A program made the position numbers and the translations under genes. Positions 62,629 to 64,000 of a stretch of 64,000 nucleotides of DNA are shown in pieces. The first letter of the stretch is position 1; each line of letters opens with the position of its first letter. Below the pieces are notes generated by a model, which saw only the letters and a list, made by a program, of their open reading frames with translations, was not told the origin of the DNA and ran no database searches. The DNA lies in NCBI GenBank assembly GCA_030425925.1, contig JAUHZO010000002.1:62001-126000 (forward strand). Reading direction: 5' to 3'. The stretch comes from Alphaproteobacteria bacterium (GTDB taxonomy: Bacteria > Pseudomonadota > Alphaproteobacteria > Rhodobacterales > Rhodobacteraceae).

Positions 62629-63669
62629 ATGGACGACCTTACCCGCGACAGGATCGCCGCGATGGACGAAGAGCGGCTGGCGCGGATCGAGGCGCTGCCG
62701 AAATGCGAACTGCACCTGCATTTCGAAGGGGCCGCGCCGCCGGCCTTCATCCGCGGGCTGGCCGCCGAGAAGAAGGTCGACCTGTCGAAGATCTTCAACT
62801 CCGACGGCTCTTACGCCTATCGCGATTTCACGCATTTCCTGTCGGTCTACGAGGCCGCGACCTCGGTCCTGCAAAGCCCCGAGGATTTTGCCCGACTGAC
62901 GACGGCCGTCCTTGAGGAAAGCGCCGGGAATGGCGTGATTTACTCGGAAACCTTCCTGTCGCCGGATTTCTGCGGCGGTGGCGACGTGTCCGCCTGGCGC
63001 GACTACCTTGCCGCCATTCGCGAAGCTGCCGAAGCGGCGGAACGCAGCCACGGCATCATCCTGCGCGGCGTGGTCACCTGCATCCGCCATTTCGGCCCCG
63101 AAAAGGCCAAGGCCGCCGCGCTTTGCGCCGCCGAGACGCAGGGCGACTGGCTGACGGGCTTCGGCATGGCCGGGGCCGAGGAGATGGGCAAGCAGCGCGA
63201 CTTTGCCTACAGTTTCGACATGGCGCGCGAGGCCGGGTTGCGGCTGACCAGCCATGCCTGCGAATGGCGCGGCCCGCAGGAGGTGGTGGATGCGCTGACC
63301 GATCTGCGCGTCGAACGGATCGGCCACGGCGTGCGCGCCATCGCCGATCCGCGCGTCGTCGAGATGTTGGCCGAACGCGAGATCACGCTGGAGGTCTGCC
63401 CGGGCTCCAACGTCTTCCTCGGCGTCTTCCCCGCGCTCAAGGATCACCCGATCCAGCGGTTCCGCGAGGCGGGCGTCAAGGTCACCGTCTCCACCGACGA
63501 CCCGCCCTTCTTCCACACGACGATGCGCAAGGAATACCGCGATCTTGCGCTGACCTTCGGATGGGACGAAGAGGTGTTCACCGAGATCAACCGCACCGCC
63601 ATGCAGGCCGCCTTCTGCGACGCGGCCACCCGCGAGGCGGTGCTGAAACAACTGGACGCCGCGTTATGA
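62629..63669 (+). CDS. add: adenosine deaminase
   Basis: Zinc (beta/alpha)8 hydrolase that deaminates adenosine or a related aminopurine nucleoside. H29 and H31 lie in [11 protein letters not shown], further ligands in [13 protein letters not shown] and [12 protein letters not shown]; the catalytic Glu is the one in HACEW. The TSHACEW motif differs from the TVHAGE of classical adenosine deaminase, as in several proteobacterial adenosine/adenine deaminases, so adenine cannot be excluded as substrate. The 346 residues are full length. It overlaps upp by ATGA. Confidence 0.92.
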   Translation: MDDLTRDRIAAMDEERLARIEALPKCELHLHFEGAAPPAFIRGLAAEKKVDLSKIFNSDGSYAYRDFTHFLSVYEAATSVLQSPEDFARLTTAVLEESAGNGVIYSETFLSPDFCGGGDVSAWRDYLAAIREAAEAAERSHGIILRGVVTCIRHFGPEKAKAAALCAAETQGDWLTGFGMAGAEEMGKQRDFAYSFDMAREAGLRLTSHACEWRGPQEVVDALTDLRVERIGHGVRAIADPRVVEMLAEREITLEVCPGSNVFLGVFPALKDHPIQRFREAGVKVTVSTDDPPFFHTTMRKEYRDLALTFGWDEEVFTEINRTAMQAAFCDAATREAVLKQLDAAL

Positions 63670-64000
63670 CCCCTTCCCAGATCGAGCACCTGACCATCGT
63701 CGACCACCCGCTGGTGCAGCACAAGCTGACCCTGATGCGGGAAAAAGAGACATCGACCGCCTCTTTCCGCCAGCTCCTGCGCGAAATCAGCCTGCTGCTG
63801 GCCTACGAGGTCACGCGCAACCTGCCGATGACCGAAAAGGTCATCGAAACGCCGCTCTGCGAGATGCGCGCACCGGCCATCGAAGGCAAGAAACTGGCGC
63901 TGATCTCGATCCTGCGGGCGGGCAACGGGCTGTTGGACGGTATCCTGGAACTGATCCCGGCGGCGCGGGTCGGCTTTGTCGGGCTTTACCGCGATGAAGA
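63666..64000 (+). CDS. upp: uracil phosphoribosyltransferase, 3' end off window
   Basis: Makes UMP from uracil and PRPP. The visible 111 residues start [20 protein letters not shown], continue [20 protein letters not shown] and include [20 protein letters not shown], matching the Upp N-terminal half (the usual form reads VPILRAGLGM). The PRPP-binding motif lies beyond base 64000. It begins inside the add stop codon and is at least the fifth gene of the nucleoside salvage operon. Confidence 0.95.
   Translation, partial: MTPSQIEHLTIVDHPLVQHKLTLMREKETSTASFRQLLREISLLLAYEVTRNLPMTEKVIETPLCEMRAPAIEGKKLALISILRAGNGLLDGILELIPAARVGFVGLYRDE

Overview
The window is GC-rich alphaproteobacterial DNA and looks like a Rhodobacterales (Roseobacter/Rhodobacter group) chromosome. 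Supporting signs are a GTTC-N7-GTTC LexA box, TTTGCAAA motifs in front of prpE, a hybrid malic enzyme, pca genes, FCD-type GntR regulation and several families of short palindromic intergenic repeats. Gene density is high and most genes sit in short operons with 1-8 bp overlaps. No CRISPR array, prophage or recognisable defence cluster is visible.

Layout. 1-2.5 kb (minus): a GMC oxidoreductase cut by the window edge and a TctC-type solute-binding protein whose C-terminus has been replaced. 2.9-11.9 kb (plus): a catabolic operon with an FCD/GntR regulator, a Dpp/Opp-type peptide ABC transporter, a DUF1028 protein and a gamma-glutamyltransferase without a signal peptide. These probably import and hydrolyse gamma-glutamyl or related peptides. 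11.9-13.4 kb: a decayed IS256-family element next to tRNA-Gly(TCC). 13.6-18.7 kb (plus): an MsbA-like exporter, an acyl-CoA synthetase and a small RTX protein. 18.7-21.8 kb (minus): an enolase-superfamily enzyme, an ArsR regulator with the BigR/SqrR cysteine pair, and a coupled amidase. 21.9-27.6 kb: a GNAT, a zinc alcohol dehydrogenase, and a partial protocatechuate block (pcaD, a hydrolase, pcaB, an MFS carrier). 27.7-38.3 kb: FKBP isomerase, haloacid dehalogenase, hydrolase, truB, a LysR regulator, metG, a second RTX protein, SDR, MFS, and an ImuA-like SOS gene with a LexA box. 39-43.7 kb: aldo/keto reductase, an HTH regulator divergent from DUF2061 plus a desaturase, an EamA exporter and a cupin. 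43.7-48.8 kb (plus): a TetR regulator with four copies of a palindromic operator, a PspA-like protein and a YiaA-like membrane protein, then a polytopic membrane protein overlapping a two-component system. 48.9-57 kb: glyA, nadK, two tandem Crp/Fnr paralogues with a perfect CRP-type palindrome, an exported hydratase-like protein, prpE and a lipoprotein. 57.3-64 kb: maeB, then the salvage operon cdd-deoA-deoB-add-upp.

Most of the window is ordinary housekeeping and catabolic gene content. The less ordinary parts are regulatory or structural: the TetR operator array around a pspA-yiaA envelope module, the SOS-linked orphan ImuA, the persulfide-sensor-like ArsR beside an amidase, and the repeat families that have altered the 3' ends of neighbouring genes. 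All assignments are from reading the sequence; no database search was run.
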